Notes under the pieces: generated by a model
Databases searched by the model: none
What the model saw: the letters and a program-made list of their open reading frames with translations, nothing else
Told to the model about the DNA's origin: nothing
Shown here: one piece after another, positions 20,491 through 29,968 of the stretch
Layout: each line of letters opens with the position of its first letter
Position numbering within the stretch: position 1 is the stretch's first letter
NCBI RefSeq assembly: GCF_026410085.1
Contig: NZ_CP112866.1
Coordinates: 5,561,456 to 5,625,455 of the forward strand
DNA: 64,000 nucleotides
From: Pseudomonas quebecensis
GTDB lineage: Bacteria; Pseudomonadota; Gammaproteobacteria; Pseudomonadales; Pseudomonadaceae
Direction of reading: 5' to 3'
Translations under genes and position numbers: made by a program

Positions 20491-20973
20491 TTAGAATCGT
20501 ACGCCTGTCGTCACCATCGCGGCGTTGAAGCCCAACAGCACCAGCTCCGCCGCCACCGGTCCGTAATGGGCACCCACTGAAGGAATGATCACCGGCGCCA
20601 CGCCGAATCGATTCAATGGGATCTTGTCGCGATACTCGCCGCGATAGCCTTGGAGCGCGCCGCCGGTCAGTTTTACGTACACCGGGTAATCCGCCATGTC
20701 ATAGCGTTTGCCTCCATAGACGTAATACGAACGCTGGCTGAACGAGTTGCGAAAAGTCGCCCCGCCATAAACAAGGCCTGAGGCTTCATTGCGTTCCAGG
20801 CCGATCAGGTCCTGATTGTTATTGTGGCCTGGGTCGGGAGAAAAGTGCCGGGTGTAGACGCTGGTCTGGGCGTGCCAGAAACTTTTTTCATCCCCGGCAG
20901 GCGGTGCTTCGGCGGCCAGCGCGGTGGTGGCCTGAGCCAGGAACACCAGGCCGGGCAATCGAATTTTTTTCAT
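20491..20973 (-). CDS. PagP-like outer-membrane beta-barrel protein
   Basis: 160 residues with a signal peptide (MKKIRLPGLVFLAQATTALA) and a C-terminal Phe (TTGVRF) typical of outer-membrane barrels. The layout resembles the lipid A palmitoyltransferase PagP. WHAQTSVYTRHF matches the catalytic-His block WHARF. TFRNSFSQRS aligns with FKDSWNKW, keeping the Ser but with Asn for the catalytic Asp. IIPSVGAHYGPV aligns with PLASVGYGPV. Relatives are often named 'sn-glycerol-3-phosphate transporter', which I think comes only from sitting near glpT. Lipid A acylation is possible but the D-to-N change leaves activity open. The start has a GAGG site 9 bases upstream. Confidence 0.6.
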   Translation of the reverse strand: MKKIRLPGLVFLAQATTALAAEAPPAGDEKSFWHAQTSVYTRHFSPDPGHNNNQDLIGLERNEASGLVYGGATFRNSFSQRSYYVYGGKRYDMADYPVYVKLTGGALQGYRGEYRDKIPLNRFGVAPVIIPSVGAHYGPVAAELVLLGFNAAMVTTGVRF

Positions 20974-21297
20974 GGGTGTGACCTCGATAGTCGGTATGAA
21001 GGGCGGCTAAGTGGGTCGTTGTGCGCGCTATTTTGACGGCAGGATCGTGCCCCAGGCTGAACCGGGGCTGAAGGTAGCGAGATTAGCCGCTCCAATCCTG
21101 ACGAGCGGCCGTCGGGCTTATATCCGTGCTTATTCACTTCCGGTATTTAGTGTCGCCAGTGGATGTCCCTAAGCTACACCCGCGAGGCCGCTGGCTCAGC
21201 GCGGCCCGGACTTTTTCCCTTAACGGTTCCTGCGGCGCGTTTTATTACGCTAAAGTCGCTTACAACTGGTTACACAGGAGGCGCACCGCTTTTCGCC
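20974..21297. other. Divergent intergenic region, PagP-like gene / chaC
   Basis: 324 bases without a gene, serving as the upstream region of both flanking genes. An AGGAGG sequence near 21275 lies about 17 bases before the chaC ATG, further than usual. A shorter upstream reading frame in the same frame has no family support. I see no repeat or strong promoter boxes. Confidence 0.5.
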
Positions 21298-21963
21298 ATG
21301 ACCGTCATTGAAACCGATCTTCTGCAGTTGGCTTACCCTCCGCGGCTCGATCTGGGACCGCAACTCACTCACGAACAGTTAATGAGCTCCATGCAGGCCA
21401 CGATGGCCCGGCATAAGGGCGGGCCGGTCTGGCTGTTTGCGTATGGTTCATTGATCTGGCGACCTGAATGCTCGTCGACCGAGCGGGTACGGGCGCGGGT
21501 CCACGGTTATCACCGCGGCCTGTATTTGTGGTCCCATGAGCACCGTGGTACGCCGGAGTTGCCGGGGTTGGTCTTTGGCTTGGATCGAGGCGGATCGTGC
21601 AGCGGGTTTGCCTATCGCTTGCCCGAGGATCAGTTGGAAGCCTCGCTGTATGCCTTATGGCAGCGCGAGATGCCCTATCCCTCGTACCGACCGCACTGGC
21701 TCAGTTGCCGGCTGGAGGATGGTACTCAGGTGCAGGCGTTGGGGTTTGTATTGGAGCGGCACCTGCCCAGCTACGCCGGCAACCTGCCCGACATCGTGCT
21801 CAACCATGTGTTGCAAAGCGCGAGCGGGCGTTACGGTACGACGCGCGACTATGTCGAACAAACCGTCAACGCCCTGCGCAGCCACGCCATGCCAGATAAG
21901 AACCTGGAGGCGCGGCTCAAGCGGTGTGCAAAAGGGGCTCAGGCGCTTAACGGGCCGAGCTGA
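21298..21963 (+). CDS. chaC: Glutathione-specific gamma-glutamylcyclotransferase (ChaC family)
   Basis: Cleaves glutathione to 5-oxoproline and Cys-Gly. The 221 residues carry the ChaC signature [11 protein letters not shown] (about 43-53), the [15 protein letters not shown] segment and the catalytic-Glu strand region ([20 protein letters not shown]). I chose the ATG at 21298 although the best ribosome site is some distance away, because upstream codons are not homologous. The last 17 bases overlap the end of the convergent glpT gene. Confidence 0.87.
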   Translation: MTVIETDLLQLAYPPRLDLGPQLTHEQLMSSMQATMARHKGGPVWLFAYGSLIWRPECSSTERVRARVHGYHRGLYLWSHEHRGTPELPGLVFGLDRGGSCSGFAYRLPEDQLEASLYALWQREMPYPSYRPHWLSCRLEDGTQVQALGFVLERHLPSYAGNLPDIVLNHVLQSASGRYGTTRDYVEQTVNALRSHAMPDKNLEARLKRCAKGAQALNGPS

Positions 21964-23284
21964 CACTGTTGGTGTGCCACAGGGTCGGGATCAGGAATGC
22001 GATGGCCAGCAGGCACGCGCCGATCAGCAGCACAAAACCGCCGTCCCAGCCGAAATGGTCAACGGTGTAGCCCATGGCCGCACTTGCCGCCACCGAACCA
22101 CCCAGGTAACCGAACAACCCTGTAAAACCCGCGGCAGTGCCGGCGGCCTTCTTCGGTGCCAGTTCCAGCGCCTGCAGACCGATCAGCATCACCGGGCCGT
22201 AGATCAGGAAACCGATCGACACCAGCGCGATCATGTCCACGGTCGGATTGCCTGGCGGGTTCAACCAGTACACCAGAGTCGCAACGGTCACCAGCCCCAT
22301 GAACACGATGCCGGTCAGGCCTCGATTGCCACGGAAGATCTTGTCCGACATCCAGCCGCACAGCAGCGTGCCCGGGATGCCCGCCCACTCATAGAAAAAG
22401 TAAGCCCACGACGATTTATCCACCGTGAAGTGCTTGGCTTCCTTGAGGTAGGTCGGCGCCCAGTCCAGTACGCCGTAGCGCAGCAGGTAGACAAATACGT
22501 TGGCAAAGGCGATGTACCACAGCATTTTGTTGCGCAGCACGTATTTGACGAAGATTTCCTTGGCGCTGAATTCGTCTTCGTGGCTGGCGTCGTAGCCTTC
22601 CGGGTAGTCATTCTTGTATTGCTCGATAGGCGGCAGGCCGACCGATTGCGGGGTGTCGCGCATGGTAATGAAGGCGAACGCCGCCACCGCCAGGGCCACG
22701 GTAGCCGGTACATAGAACGCCGCATGCCAGTCGTTGAACCACGCCATGCCCAACAGGAACAGCGGGCCGATCAGGCCGCCGCCGACGTTGTGCGCTACGT
22801 TCCACACCGACACCACGCCGCCGCGTTCCTTCTGCGACCACCAGTGCACCATGGTCCGTCCGCTCGGCGGCCAGCCCATGCCCTGGGCCCAGCCGTTGAT
22901 GAACAGCAGGATGAACATCATGGTCACGCTGGACGTCGCCCAAGGCGCGAAACCGAAAATGAACATCACGCCCGCCGAGACCAACAGGCCAAAGGGCAGG
23001 AAGTAGCGCGGGTTGGAGCGGTCGGACACCAGGCCCATCAGGAACTTGGACAGGCCGTAGGCAATCGCGATAGCCGACATCGCCAGGCCCAGTTCGCCAC
23101 GGCTGTACCCGTCTTCGATCAGGTAAGGCATGGCCAGGGAGAAGTTTTTGCGTAGCAGGTAGTAACCGGCGTACCCGAAGAAAATACCGGCGAAGATCTG
23201 CCAGCGCAGACGTCGGTAGGTACTGTCGATTTTTTCTTCAGGCAGGGGCGCCTGGTGCGCGGCAGGACGAAAGAAAGCAAACAT
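21947..23284 (-). CDS. glpT: Glycerol-3-phosphate/phosphate antiporter (GlpT family MFS)
   Basis: Twelve-helix inner-membrane carrier of 445 residues in the organophosphate:phosphate antiporter family. The N-terminal cytoplasmic segment leads to [20 protein letters not shown]. The family motif region [20 protein letters not shown] lies between helices 2 and 3, and [19 protein letters not shown] matches the GlpT helix-4/5 block that carries a substrate arginine. UhpT-type hexose phosphate transport is the alternative, but GlpT is the usual assignment at this place in pseudomonads. Its 3' end overlaps convergent chaC. Confidence 0.88.
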   Translation of the reverse strand: MFAFFRPAAHQAPLPEEKIDSTYRRLRWQIFAGIFFGYAGYYLLRKNFSLAMPYLIEDGYSRGELGLAMSAIAIAYGLSKFLMGLVSDRSNPRYFLPFGLLVSAGVMFIFGFAPWATSSVTMMFILLFINGWAQGMGWPPSGRTMVHWWSQKERGGVVSVWNVAHNVGGGLIGPLFLLGMAWFNDWHAAFYVPATVALAVAAFAFITMRDTPQSVGLPPIEQYKNDYPEGYDASHEDEFSAKEIFVKYVLRNKMLWYIAFANVFVYLLRYGVLDWAPTYLKEAKHFTVDKSSWAYFFYEWAGIPGTLLCGWMSDKIFRGNRGLTGIVFMGLVTVATLVYWLNPPGNPTVDMIALVSIGFLIYGPVMLIGLQALELAPKKAAGTAAGFTGLFGYLGGSVAASAAMGYTVDHFGWDGGFVLLIGACLLAIAFLIPTLWHTNSVSSAR

Positions 23285-23420
23285 TCAAGAGCTCCAGATT
23301 TCTTGTTTTGACTGCGGATGCGAATGTTACAGTTTCGTTACCGAAAATAGCATCGCCGCTTAAGCGCCACCACAGGAAAATGAGAGCAATTGCATGTTCT
23401 CTTACGAACACCAGAGATTA

Positions 23421-23448
23421 AATGGGGGAGGGGCTTGCCCCTCCCACG
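23421..23448. repeat. Single REP-like palindrome
   Basis: GGGGGAGGGGCTTGCCCCTCCC lies between the glpT promoter region and the 3' end of the quinone reductase gene. It is a variant of the window's REP family with shorter arms. Confidence 0.65.
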
Positions 23449-23469
23449 TTTGATTGCATTTCAGGTTAG

Positions 23470-24447
23470 TCAGCGGGTCTGCACGACGACCTTGCCGACC
23501 GCCTTGCGCTGGCCGAGGTCATTGATGGCCTGGGCAGCCTGCTCCAGCGGATACACCTGCGACACCAACGGCTTGAGCTTGCCCTCGGCATACCAACTAA
23601 ACAGTTGCTGGAAGTTCGCCGCGTTATCCTGCGGCTGGCGTTGTGCAAACGACCCCCAGAACACCCCGACCACCGCCGCGCCCTTGAGCAGCGCCAGGTT
23701 CACCGGCAGCTCGGGGATGCGCCCGCTGGCAAATCCCACCACCAGCAGGCGGCCGTTCCAGGCGATGGCGCGCACGGCCTGGTCGAAGAGGTCACCGCCC
23801 ACTGGGTCGTAGATCACGTCGGCGCCGTTGCCGTCGGTGAGGCGCTTGATCTCATCCTTCAGGCTGGCTTCGCTGTAATTGATCAATTCATCGGCACCCG
23901 CGGCCTTGGCGATTGCGAGCTTGTCGGCGCTGCTGGCGGCGGCGATCACCCGGGCGCCCATGGCTTTACCGATTTCCACCGCGGCCAGGCCCACCCCACC
24001 GGAGGCACCGAGCACCAGCAGGGTCTCGCCGGGTTGCAGGTGAGCCCGTTGTTTGAGCGCATGCATCGAGGTGCCGTAAGTCATGCTGAAGGCGGCGGCG
24101 GTGTTGAAGTCCATGCTCGGCGGGATCGGCAGCACGTTGTAGCCCGGCACCGCGACCTGCTCGGCAAAGCTGCCCCAGCCGGTCAACGCCATGACGCGAT
24201 CGCCCACCTTCAAATGGCTGACTTTTTCTCCCACCTCGCTGACCACGCCTGCGGCTTCACCGCCCGGCGAGAACGGAAAGGGCGGTTTGAATTGGTATTT
24301 GCCCTCGATGATCAGGGTGTCGGGAAAGTTGACCCCGGCGGCATGCACGTCCAGCAGGATTTCGTTTTTCTTGATCGCCGGGCTGGCGATATCTTCCAGC
24401 ACCAGGGTTTCGGCGGGGCCGAAGGCTTTGCACAGCACAGCTTTCAT
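23470..24447 (-). CDS. NADPH:quinone oxidoreductase (zinc-independent MDR family)
   Basis: Medium-chain reductase of 325 residues. An N-terminal GroES-like domain (MKAVLCKAFGPAETLVLEDI) is followed by a Rossmann domain with ASGGVGLAAVEIGKAMGARV (about 149-168), then AAGADELINYSE. The zinc ligands of true alcohol dehydrogenases are absent, which fits quinone or enone reduction with NADPH. The ATG at 24447 was chosen by homology. The gene stands alone between glpT and a FliL-like gene on the opposite strand. Confidence 0.85.
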   Translation of the reverse strand: MKAVLCKAFGPAETLVLEDIASPAIKKNEILLDVHAAGVNFPDTLIIEGKYQFKPPFPFSPGGEAAGVVSEVGEKVSHLKVGDRVMALTGWGSFAEQVAVPGYNVLPIPPSMDFNTAAAFSMTYGTSMHALKQRAHLQPGETLLVLGASGGVGLAAVEIGKAMGARVIAAASSADKLAIAKAAGADELINYSEASLKDEIKRLTDGNGADVIYDPVGGDLFDQAVRAIAWNGRLLVVGFASGRIPELPVNLALLKGAAVVGVFWGSFAQRQPQDNAANFQQLFSWYAEGKLKPLVSQVYPLEQAAQAINDLGQRKAVGKVVVQTR

Positions 24448-24596
24448 CGGACTATTCCTTTTGGCGTCGTGGCCGATAAGTGTAGGAGGGCAGGCCCCTG
24501 GGTCAACAAGCATGCCCCGGCCTGATAAGTCGCCATAAGCTTGTGCTCAGCCTTGCTAGCGTTATGCTACCGGGCACCGAATGTGAGGAATGAATT

Positions 24597-25013
24597 GTGA
24601 AAGCGCGGATTCTGTTGATGCTGGCCTTGATCCTGCCGATGGCGGTACAGGCCGAAGAAGCCAAGGAAGGCAAAGAAGGCGAGGCGCCGAAGGTCAGCTA
24701 TATCAGCCTGAGCCCGCCGTTCGTGGGTAACTATGGCCTGGATGGCACGGCAAAACTCAAAGTGTTCAAGGCCGACATCGCCCTGCGCGTGACCGGTACC
24801 GAAGCGGCCGCCGCCGTTAAAGCCAACGATGCATTGATCCGCAACCAACTGGTGGCGCTGTTCACTCAGCAGACCAACGAGGCGATGAGCACCGTTGAGG
24901 GTAAGGAAAAACTGCGCCAGGAAGCCTTGAAGCAAACTCAGCAAGTGATGAACGATGAGACCGGCAAGCCGATGGTCGAAGACCTGTTGTTCAACAACCT
25001 GATCATCCAGTAA
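24597..25013 (+). CDS. FliL-like protein, orphan
   Basis: 138 residues starting with GTG. It has a signal-like hydrophobic N-terminus (MKARILLMLALILPMAVQAE), a charged linker (EEAKEGKEGEAPK) and a FliL/stomatin-like domain (YISLSPPFVGNYG to the C-terminal MVEDLLFNNLIIQ). FliL binds the flagellar stator. No other flagellar gene is near, and the true fliL of pseudomonads lies in the fli cluster, so this paralogue may act elsewhere in the envelope. Annotation pipelines call it a flagellar basal body-associated protein; that role is not supported by its neighbours. Confidence 0.75.
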   Translation: MKARILLMLALILPMAVQAEEAKEGKEGEAPKVSYISLSPPFVGNYGLDGTAKLKVFKADIALRVTGTEAAAAVKANDALIRNQLVALFTQQTNEAMSTVEGKEKLRQEALKQTQQVMNDETGKPMVEDLLFNNLIIQ

Positions 25014-25032
25014 GCACACCAGGTGCGCGGTT

Positions 25033-26151
25033 TCAGGACGCCAGGCTCTTCCTGAACCGCGCCAGCGCCACGGCGAAAAACAGCAGGCCGATCGCGGTCA
25101 ACGCCAGCAAATCCGGCCACACCACGCCCACACCCGCGTCGCGGAACAGAATCGCCGCGCTCAGGCTCACAAAATGCGTCGACGGCGAGCCCTGCATCAC
25201 CCACTGCAGCCACTCGGGCATGCTGTCCAGGGGCGTGCTGCCGCCGGACAGCAACAGCATGGGGATAATCACCGGAATCGCCAGCAACCCGAATTGCGGG
25301 GTCGAGCGGGCGAGGGTGGCGAGGAAAATTCCCAGGGCGGTACTGGCGAACAGGTACAACGCCGTCACCAATAGAAATAATCCCAGCGAGCCGGCCAGCG
25401 GTACGCCCAGCAAGCCTTTGACCACCACTTCCAGTGATACCCAGGTACACAACACCACCACCAGCATGTTACTCCAGATTTTTGCCAGCATGATTTCCAG
25501 CGCAGTCAGCGGCAGCACCAGCAAATGGTCAAGCGTGCCGTGCTCGCGCTCGCGCAGCAGGGCGGTGCCGGTCAGCACGATGGCGAGGATGGTGATGTTG
25601 TTGACGATCTGGATCACCGCCAGGAACCAGCCGCCTTCCAGGTTAGTGTTGAACAGCGAGCGAGTGGTCAGCCGCGCCGGTGTCTGTGCGGCGGCATCGG
25701 CCTGGCCGCTGTAGCTCAGCAACTCGCGCTGGAAAATCCGGCCAATGTAACCGGCGCCCATGAACGCCTGGCTCATGGCCGTCGCGTCCACGTTGACCTG
25801 CACGCTGGGTTGGCGCCCGGCCAGCAGGTCGGCCTGGAAATTGGCCGGCACATTGATCACGAAGGTGTACTCGCCGCTGTCCATGGCTTGGTCCAGCAGG
25901 TTGTAGGGCAACGCCGCCGGCGCCTGGAACTCCGGCGGTTGCAGGGCCTCGCCGAGTTGCCGGGACAGGGCGCTATGGTCCTCATCCACCAGCGCCACGC
26001 TAGCGTTATGCACACCAATCACCGAACCGGCGGCGGGCATGTAAATGGCCACGGTGAAGGCGTAAAACAGAAACAGCAGCAGTACGCTGTCGTGGCGCAG
26101 GCTGGTGAGTTCTTTCAGGCCCAGGCGCAGGATATGCGCAAACTTATGCAT
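25033..26151 (-). CDS. yhhJ: ABC-2 type permease (YhhJ-like)
   Basis: 372-residue exporter permease. It starts MHKFAHILRLGLKELTSLRH with one membrane helix (LLFLFYAFTVAIYM), a large periplasmic loop to about residue 180, and then five more helices. The ABC-2 motif region LREREHGTLDHLLVLPLTALE is clear. It pairs with the ATPase-permease encoded just upstream; its ATG overlaps that gene's last base. This is the third gene of a YhiI-RbbA-YhhJ set. Substrate unknown, possibly drugs or lipids. Confidence 0.88.
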   Translation of the reverse strand: MHKFAHILRLGLKELTSLRHDSVLLLFLFYAFTVAIYMPAAGSVIGVHNASVALVDEDHSALSRQLGEALQPPEFQAPAALPYNLLDQAMDSGEYTFVINVPANFQADLLAGRQPSVQVNVDATAMSQAFMGAGYIGRIFQRELLSYSGQADAAAQTPARLTTRSLFNTNLEGGWFLAVIQIVNNITILAIVLTGTALLREREHGTLDHLLVLPLTALEIMLAKIWSNMLVVVLCTWVSLEVVVKGLLGVPLAGSLGLFLLVTALYLFASTALGIFLATLARSTPQFGLLAIPVIIPMLLLSGGSTPLDSMPEWLQWVMQGSPSTHFVSLSAAILFRDAGVGVVWPDLLALTAIGLLFFAVALARFRKSLAS

Positions 26152-28868
26152 CAGACCTCCTGCTTCTTGAGCATCACCAGGCTCAGCCCGGTGAACCCGA
26201 CAAAAAACCCGAACAGCGCCAGGCACTGCGGCCACAGCTGGCGCAGGTCCAGAGTCTTGGTAAAGGTGCCCACCGCAATATCCAAAAAGTGCCCGGCCGG
26301 AAACAGCATGCCCATCAGCGCTGCGGCGCCTTCCAGGGATGAGCGCGGCACGATCAGCCCGGAGAACTGGATGGTCGGCAGGCTGGTGATGATCATCGTG
26401 CCGAGGATCGCCGCGATCTGGGTGCGCGTGAACGCTGAAATCAGCAGGCCCATGCTGGTGGTGGCCAGCACATACAGCAGCCCACCGAATGCCAATGCCA
26501 GGCCGCTGCCCTTGAATGGCACGCCAAACAGCCAGCGATTCATTGCCACCAGCAGGGCCAGGTTGACCAGGCTCACGAGCAGGTATGGCGCTTGTTTGCC
26601 CAGCAGGAATTCCAGGCGGGTCAGCGGCGTGGCGTAAAAGTTGGTGATTGAGCCCAGCTCCTTTTCACGCACGATGCCCAGCGCGGTGAGCATGGCCGGG
26701 ATAAACGCCAGGATCAGCGCCATCACCCCAGGGCCGATGGCATTTACGCTGACCACGTCCTGGTTATAGCGGAAACGGGTTTCGAGTTTGGCGGCGGCTT
26801 GCGGGCTGCGCGGCAGGCTGCTCAATTCGGCCAATTGCTGAAGGTTGCCCAGGTGTACGGCTTCCACATAGTTACGGCTGGTTTCCGCGCGAAACGGCAT
26901 GCCGCCGTCGAGCCAGGCGGCCACCGTGGGCTGGCGCCCGGCGTACAGGTCGCGGCCGAAGCCCGGCGGGATCTCCAATGCCAGTTTGATTTCCGAGCGT
27001 TGCAGGCGCCGGTGCAGTTCATCCGCATCCTGAATGGGCGGCCGTTCGGCGAAATAGCGCGAGCTGCGAAACGCTTCCAGATAGGCGCGGCTTTGCGCGG
27101 TCTGGTCCTGGTCGTAGACAGCGAACGCCAGCTTTTCCACATCCAGCGAAATCCCGTAGCCAAAGATCACCATCATGAACATCGCCCCGAGCAGCGCGAA
27201 GGCCATGCGCACTTTGTCGCGCAACAGTTCTTTGCCTTCACGGCTGGCCACGGCCAACAGGCGCGCCAGGCTGAAACCGCGCTTGCCCTGCAGCGGTGCG
27301 CTGGCTTCGCTGACGGTTTGGCTCGGCGCGGCGGGTTCGGCTTCACCTTGGGCCTGCTCCAGGCACGTGACGAATGCGGCCTCCAGGGTCTCTCCTTTGA
27401 ATTGTTGCTGCAGCGCGTGCGGCGTGTCGCAGGCCAGCACCTTGCCGGCGTGCATCAGTGAGATGCGGTCGCAGCGCTGGGCCTCGTTCATGAAGTGGGT
27501 GGACAGGAAAATCGTCACCCCTTGCTCGCGGGACAGCTCGATCAGCAACCGCCAGAAATCGTCCCGGGCGGCCGGGTCGACGCCGGAGGTCGGCTCATCG
27601 AGGATCAACACTTCCGGGCGATGCAGCACCGCGACCGCCAGGGACAGGCGCTGGCGCAGGCCCAGCGGCAGCTCGCCCGACGGCTGTTCGGCAACGTGGG
27701 TCAGCTCAAAGCGCTGGATCAGCTCGTCGATGCGCGGGCCGCTGTCGGCCTTGGGCAAGTCGAACAATTGCGCATGCAGCGCCAGGTTCTGGCGCACGCT
27801 GAGTTCGCCATACAGCGAAAAACTCTGGGACATGAACCCCACGCGCTTGCGGGTGGCCAGGTCTTTGGCGTCCACCGTCTTGCCCAGCAGCGTCGCGCTG
27901 CCTTCCGTGGCCGGCATCAGCCCGGTGAGGACCTTCATGGTGGTGGTCTTGCCGCAGCCGTTGGAGCCCAGGAAGCCGAAGATCTCCCCACGGCCGATCG
28001 CGAAGCTGACCTTGTTCACCGCGGTGAAGTCGCCAAAGCGCAGGGTCAGGTCGTGGGCCTCGATGGCGATGTCGGTGCTGGCGCTTTCCCTCGGAGGGAT
28101 CACCAGCGGCGCTTTGTCGTGAGCGCTGTCGCCCTGGAAGTGGGTGAACGCCTCATCCAGTTTGCCGCTGGGGGTGGCGGCGGCGAGGTCATGACTCAAG
28201 CCATTGGCGATCAGCGTGCCGCGATCGAGCATCAGGCAGTGTTCGAATTGCTCGGCTTCTTCCATGTAGGCGGTGGCGACCAGCAAGGTCAGTTGCGAGC
28301 GTTCGCGGCGCACCGTTTCGACCAGCTCCCAGAAGCGTCGGCGCGACAGCGGGTCGACACCCGTGGTGGGCTCGTCGAGGATCAGCAGGTCGGGCTCGTG
28401 GATCAGCGCGCAGCACAGGCCGAGCTTTTGTTTCATCCCCCCGGACAGCTTGCCGGCGGGGCGCTCGGCGAAGCGTTCAAGGTCGGTGGCCAGCAGCAGG
28501 CTGTGCATGCGCCGATCACACTCGGTTTTCGACAAGCCGAACAGCGTGGCGAAGAAGCGTATGTTTTCGCGGATCGACAGCTCGGGGTACAGGTTGCCGC
28601 CCAGGCCCTGGGGCATGAAGGCGATGCGCGGGTACAGGCTATTGCGATGGCGGCGGTCGGTGATTGCACCGCCGAGGACCTCGAGCTGGCCGGCCTGCAG
28701 CTTCTTGACCCCGGCGATCAGGCCCAGCAGGCTGGATTTGCCCGCACCGTCCGGGCCGATCAGCCCGCAACGCGTGCCGGCGGGCAGGCTGAACGCAATA
28801 TCGACCAGCGCCTGTTGCTGGCCGTAGCGGTGGTTGATCCCCGTGGCGTGCAGTGCCAGGCCGGTCAT
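26151..28868 (-). CDS. rbbA: ABC transporter with two ATPase domains fused to a permease (RbbA-like)
   Basis: 905 residues. The first ATPase domain (about 1-235) has GPDGAGKSSL, LSGGMKQKLGLC and LLILDEPTTGVDP. The second (about 260-510) has GSNGCGKTTT and LILDEPTSGVDP, but its signature is LPLGLRQRLS rather than LSGGQ, so one site may be weakened. An ABC-2 membrane domain follows (about 545-905) with REKELGSITNFYATPLTRLE. E. coli RbbA was described as ribosome-associated, but this architecture and the neighbours point to export. It overlaps the membrane-fusion gene by 4 bases and the permease by 1. Confidence 0.9.
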   Translation of the reverse strand: MTGLALHATGINHRYGQQQALVDIAFSLPAGTRCGLIGPDGAGKSSLLGLIAGVKKLQAGQLEVLGGAITDRRHRNSLYPRIAFMPQGLGGNLYPELSIRENIRFFATLFGLSKTECDRRMHSLLLATDLERFAERPAGKLSGGMKQKLGLCCALIHEPDLLILDEPTTGVDPLSRRRFWELVETVRRERSQLTLLVATAYMEEAEQFEHCLMLDRGTLIANGLSHDLAAATPSGKLDEAFTHFQGDSAHDKAPLVIPPRESASTDIAIEAHDLTLRFGDFTAVNKVSFAIGRGEIFGFLGSNGCGKTTTMKVLTGLMPATEGSATLLGKTVDAKDLATRKRVGFMSQSFSLYGELSVRQNLALHAQLFDLPKADSGPRIDELIQRFELTHVAEQPSGELPLGLRQRLSLAVAVLHRPEVLILDEPTSGVDPAARDDFWRLLIELSREQGVTIFLSTHFMNEAQRCDRISLMHAGKVLACDTPHALQQQFKGETLEAAFVTCLEQAQGEAEPAAPSQTVSEASAPLQGKRGFSLARLLAVASREGKELLRDKVRMAFALLGAMFMMVIFGYGISLDVEKLAFAVYDQDQTAQSRAYLEAFRSSRYFAERPPIQDADELHRRLQRSEIKLALEIPPGFGRDLYAGRQPTVAAWLDGGMPFRAETSRNYVEAVHLGNLQQLAELSSLPRSPQAAAKLETRFRYNQDVVSVNAIGPGVMALILAFIPAMLTALGIVREKELGSITNFYATPLTRLEFLLGKQAPYLLVSLVNLALLVAMNRWLFGVPFKGSGLALAFGGLLYVLATTSMGLLISAFTRTQIAAILGTMIITSLPTIQFSGLIVPRSSLEGAAALMGMLFPAGHFLDIAVGTFTKTLDLRQLWPQCLALFGFFVGFTGLSLVMLKKQEV

Positions 28869-29830
28869 TGCAGGTTGGCCGGCCAGTCTATATCGGCCGT
28901 GCGCACGTAACCGGCGCCCGGCATGCCGGGCTTGGCCTGCGGCACGGCGCTGGGTTGGGTCAGGCGCAGCTTGACGCGAAACACCAGTTTTTGCCGCTCA
29001 TCGCGGGTTTCCACTTCTTTGGGGGTGAATTGCGATTTGGCCGCGACAAACGTGATTTTCGCCGGCAGCGCCTGCTGGGGCAGGGCATCAAGCAGGATGC
29101 GAGCGTCACTGCCCACTGTCAGGCGACCGGCCACCGAGGCGGGCAAGTACAGGTTCATGTATTGATCCTCGGGATCGATCAGCAGCAACACGCGACCGCC
29201 GGCACCGAGCACTTCGCCGGGCTCGGCCAGGCGCAGTTGGATGATGCCGTCGATAGGCGCGCGCAGGCTGCTGTCATCGATTTCGCTGGTGAGCTGAGCC
29301 ACTTGCGCCTGGGCAGCGCCAATGGCGGCCTTGGCCGAATTGACCTGCGCCAGCGCGGCGACCACCGCTGCATTGCCGGTGTTGTGCCGCGCCTGCTGCT
29401 GATCGATCAGTTGGCTGCTGGCGAAGCCGCGCTTGTACAGCTCCTGGGTGCGCTTGAGTTCCTGGTTGGCCAGCAGTTGTTCGCTCTGGCGCAGTTGCAC
29501 GTTGGCTTCAGCGGCGGCGAGGTTTTCCCTGGCGCGCACCACTTCGGCTTCGGCCTGGGCACGCTGGGCCTCCAGGGTGCGGGTGTCCATGCGCGCCAGC
29601 AATTGCCCCTTGAGCACCTTGTCGCCTTCGTCCACCCGCACATCGGCCAGGCGCCCAGGGATTTTCGCGGCGATCTGCACTTCGGTGGATTCCAGACGAC
29701 CGTTGCCCATGCTCAGACCGTCGGGCAACCGGTCCTGGGTGGATTTCCAATAACCGAACCCGCCGGCGGCGACCAGCAATGCGATCAGAAGGGTGGCAAA
29801 CAGCTGAGAAGTGCGAGGGTTGGTCGACAT
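28865..29830 (-). CDS. yhiI: HlyD-type membrane-fusion protein (YhiI-like)
   Basis: 321 residues. An N-terminal membrane anchor (LLIALLVAAGGFGYW) precedes a first biotinyl-lipoyl-like half (IAAKIPGRLADVRVDEGDKV). A coiled-coil hairpin of about 120 residues follows, then the second lipoyl half (APIDGIIQLRLAEPGEVLG) and a beta-barrel. It bridges the inner-membrane ABC exporter to the outer membrane. It is first in the operon, with its stop overlapping the ATG of rbbA. No outer-membrane channel gene is in the operon, so TolC-like proteins encoded elsewhere are presumably used. Confidence 0.9.
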   Translation of the reverse strand: MSTNPRTSQLFATLLIALLVAAGGFGYWKSTQDRLPDGLSMGNGRLESTEVQIAAKIPGRLADVRVDEGDKVLKGQLLARMDTRTLEAQRAQAEAEVVRARENLAAAEANVQLRQSEQLLANQELKRTQELYKRGFASSQLIDQQQARHNTGNAAVVAALAQVNSAKAAIGAAQAQVAQLTSEIDDSSLRAPIDGIIQLRLAEPGEVLGAGGRVLLLIDPEDQYMNLYLPASVAGRLTVGSDARILLDALPQQALPAKITFVAAKSQFTPKEVETRDERQKLVFRVKLRLTQPSAVPQAKPGMPGAGYVRTADIDWPANLQ

Positions 29831-29968
29831 GGAAGCATCCTGCTGCGTTAGCGTCCTAGTTTGACGGTATCGCCGCTGCGGGCGTTGATACCGGTCAAAT
29901 GAAGGGCAAGCCTAACGTGGTTGCGGCGAAGATGCTTGCGGCGTGAGCGTGACCGTAGGGTTCTGTGC

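Noticed and set aside
21536..23155. Open frame of 539 codons on the plus strand opposite glpT
   Set aside because: It starts inside chaC in another frame and runs antisense through glpT, an obvious MFS transporter.
27495..28910. Open frame of 471 codons opposite rbbA
   Set aside because: Antisense to two clear ATPase domains; composition typical of mirror-frame translation.
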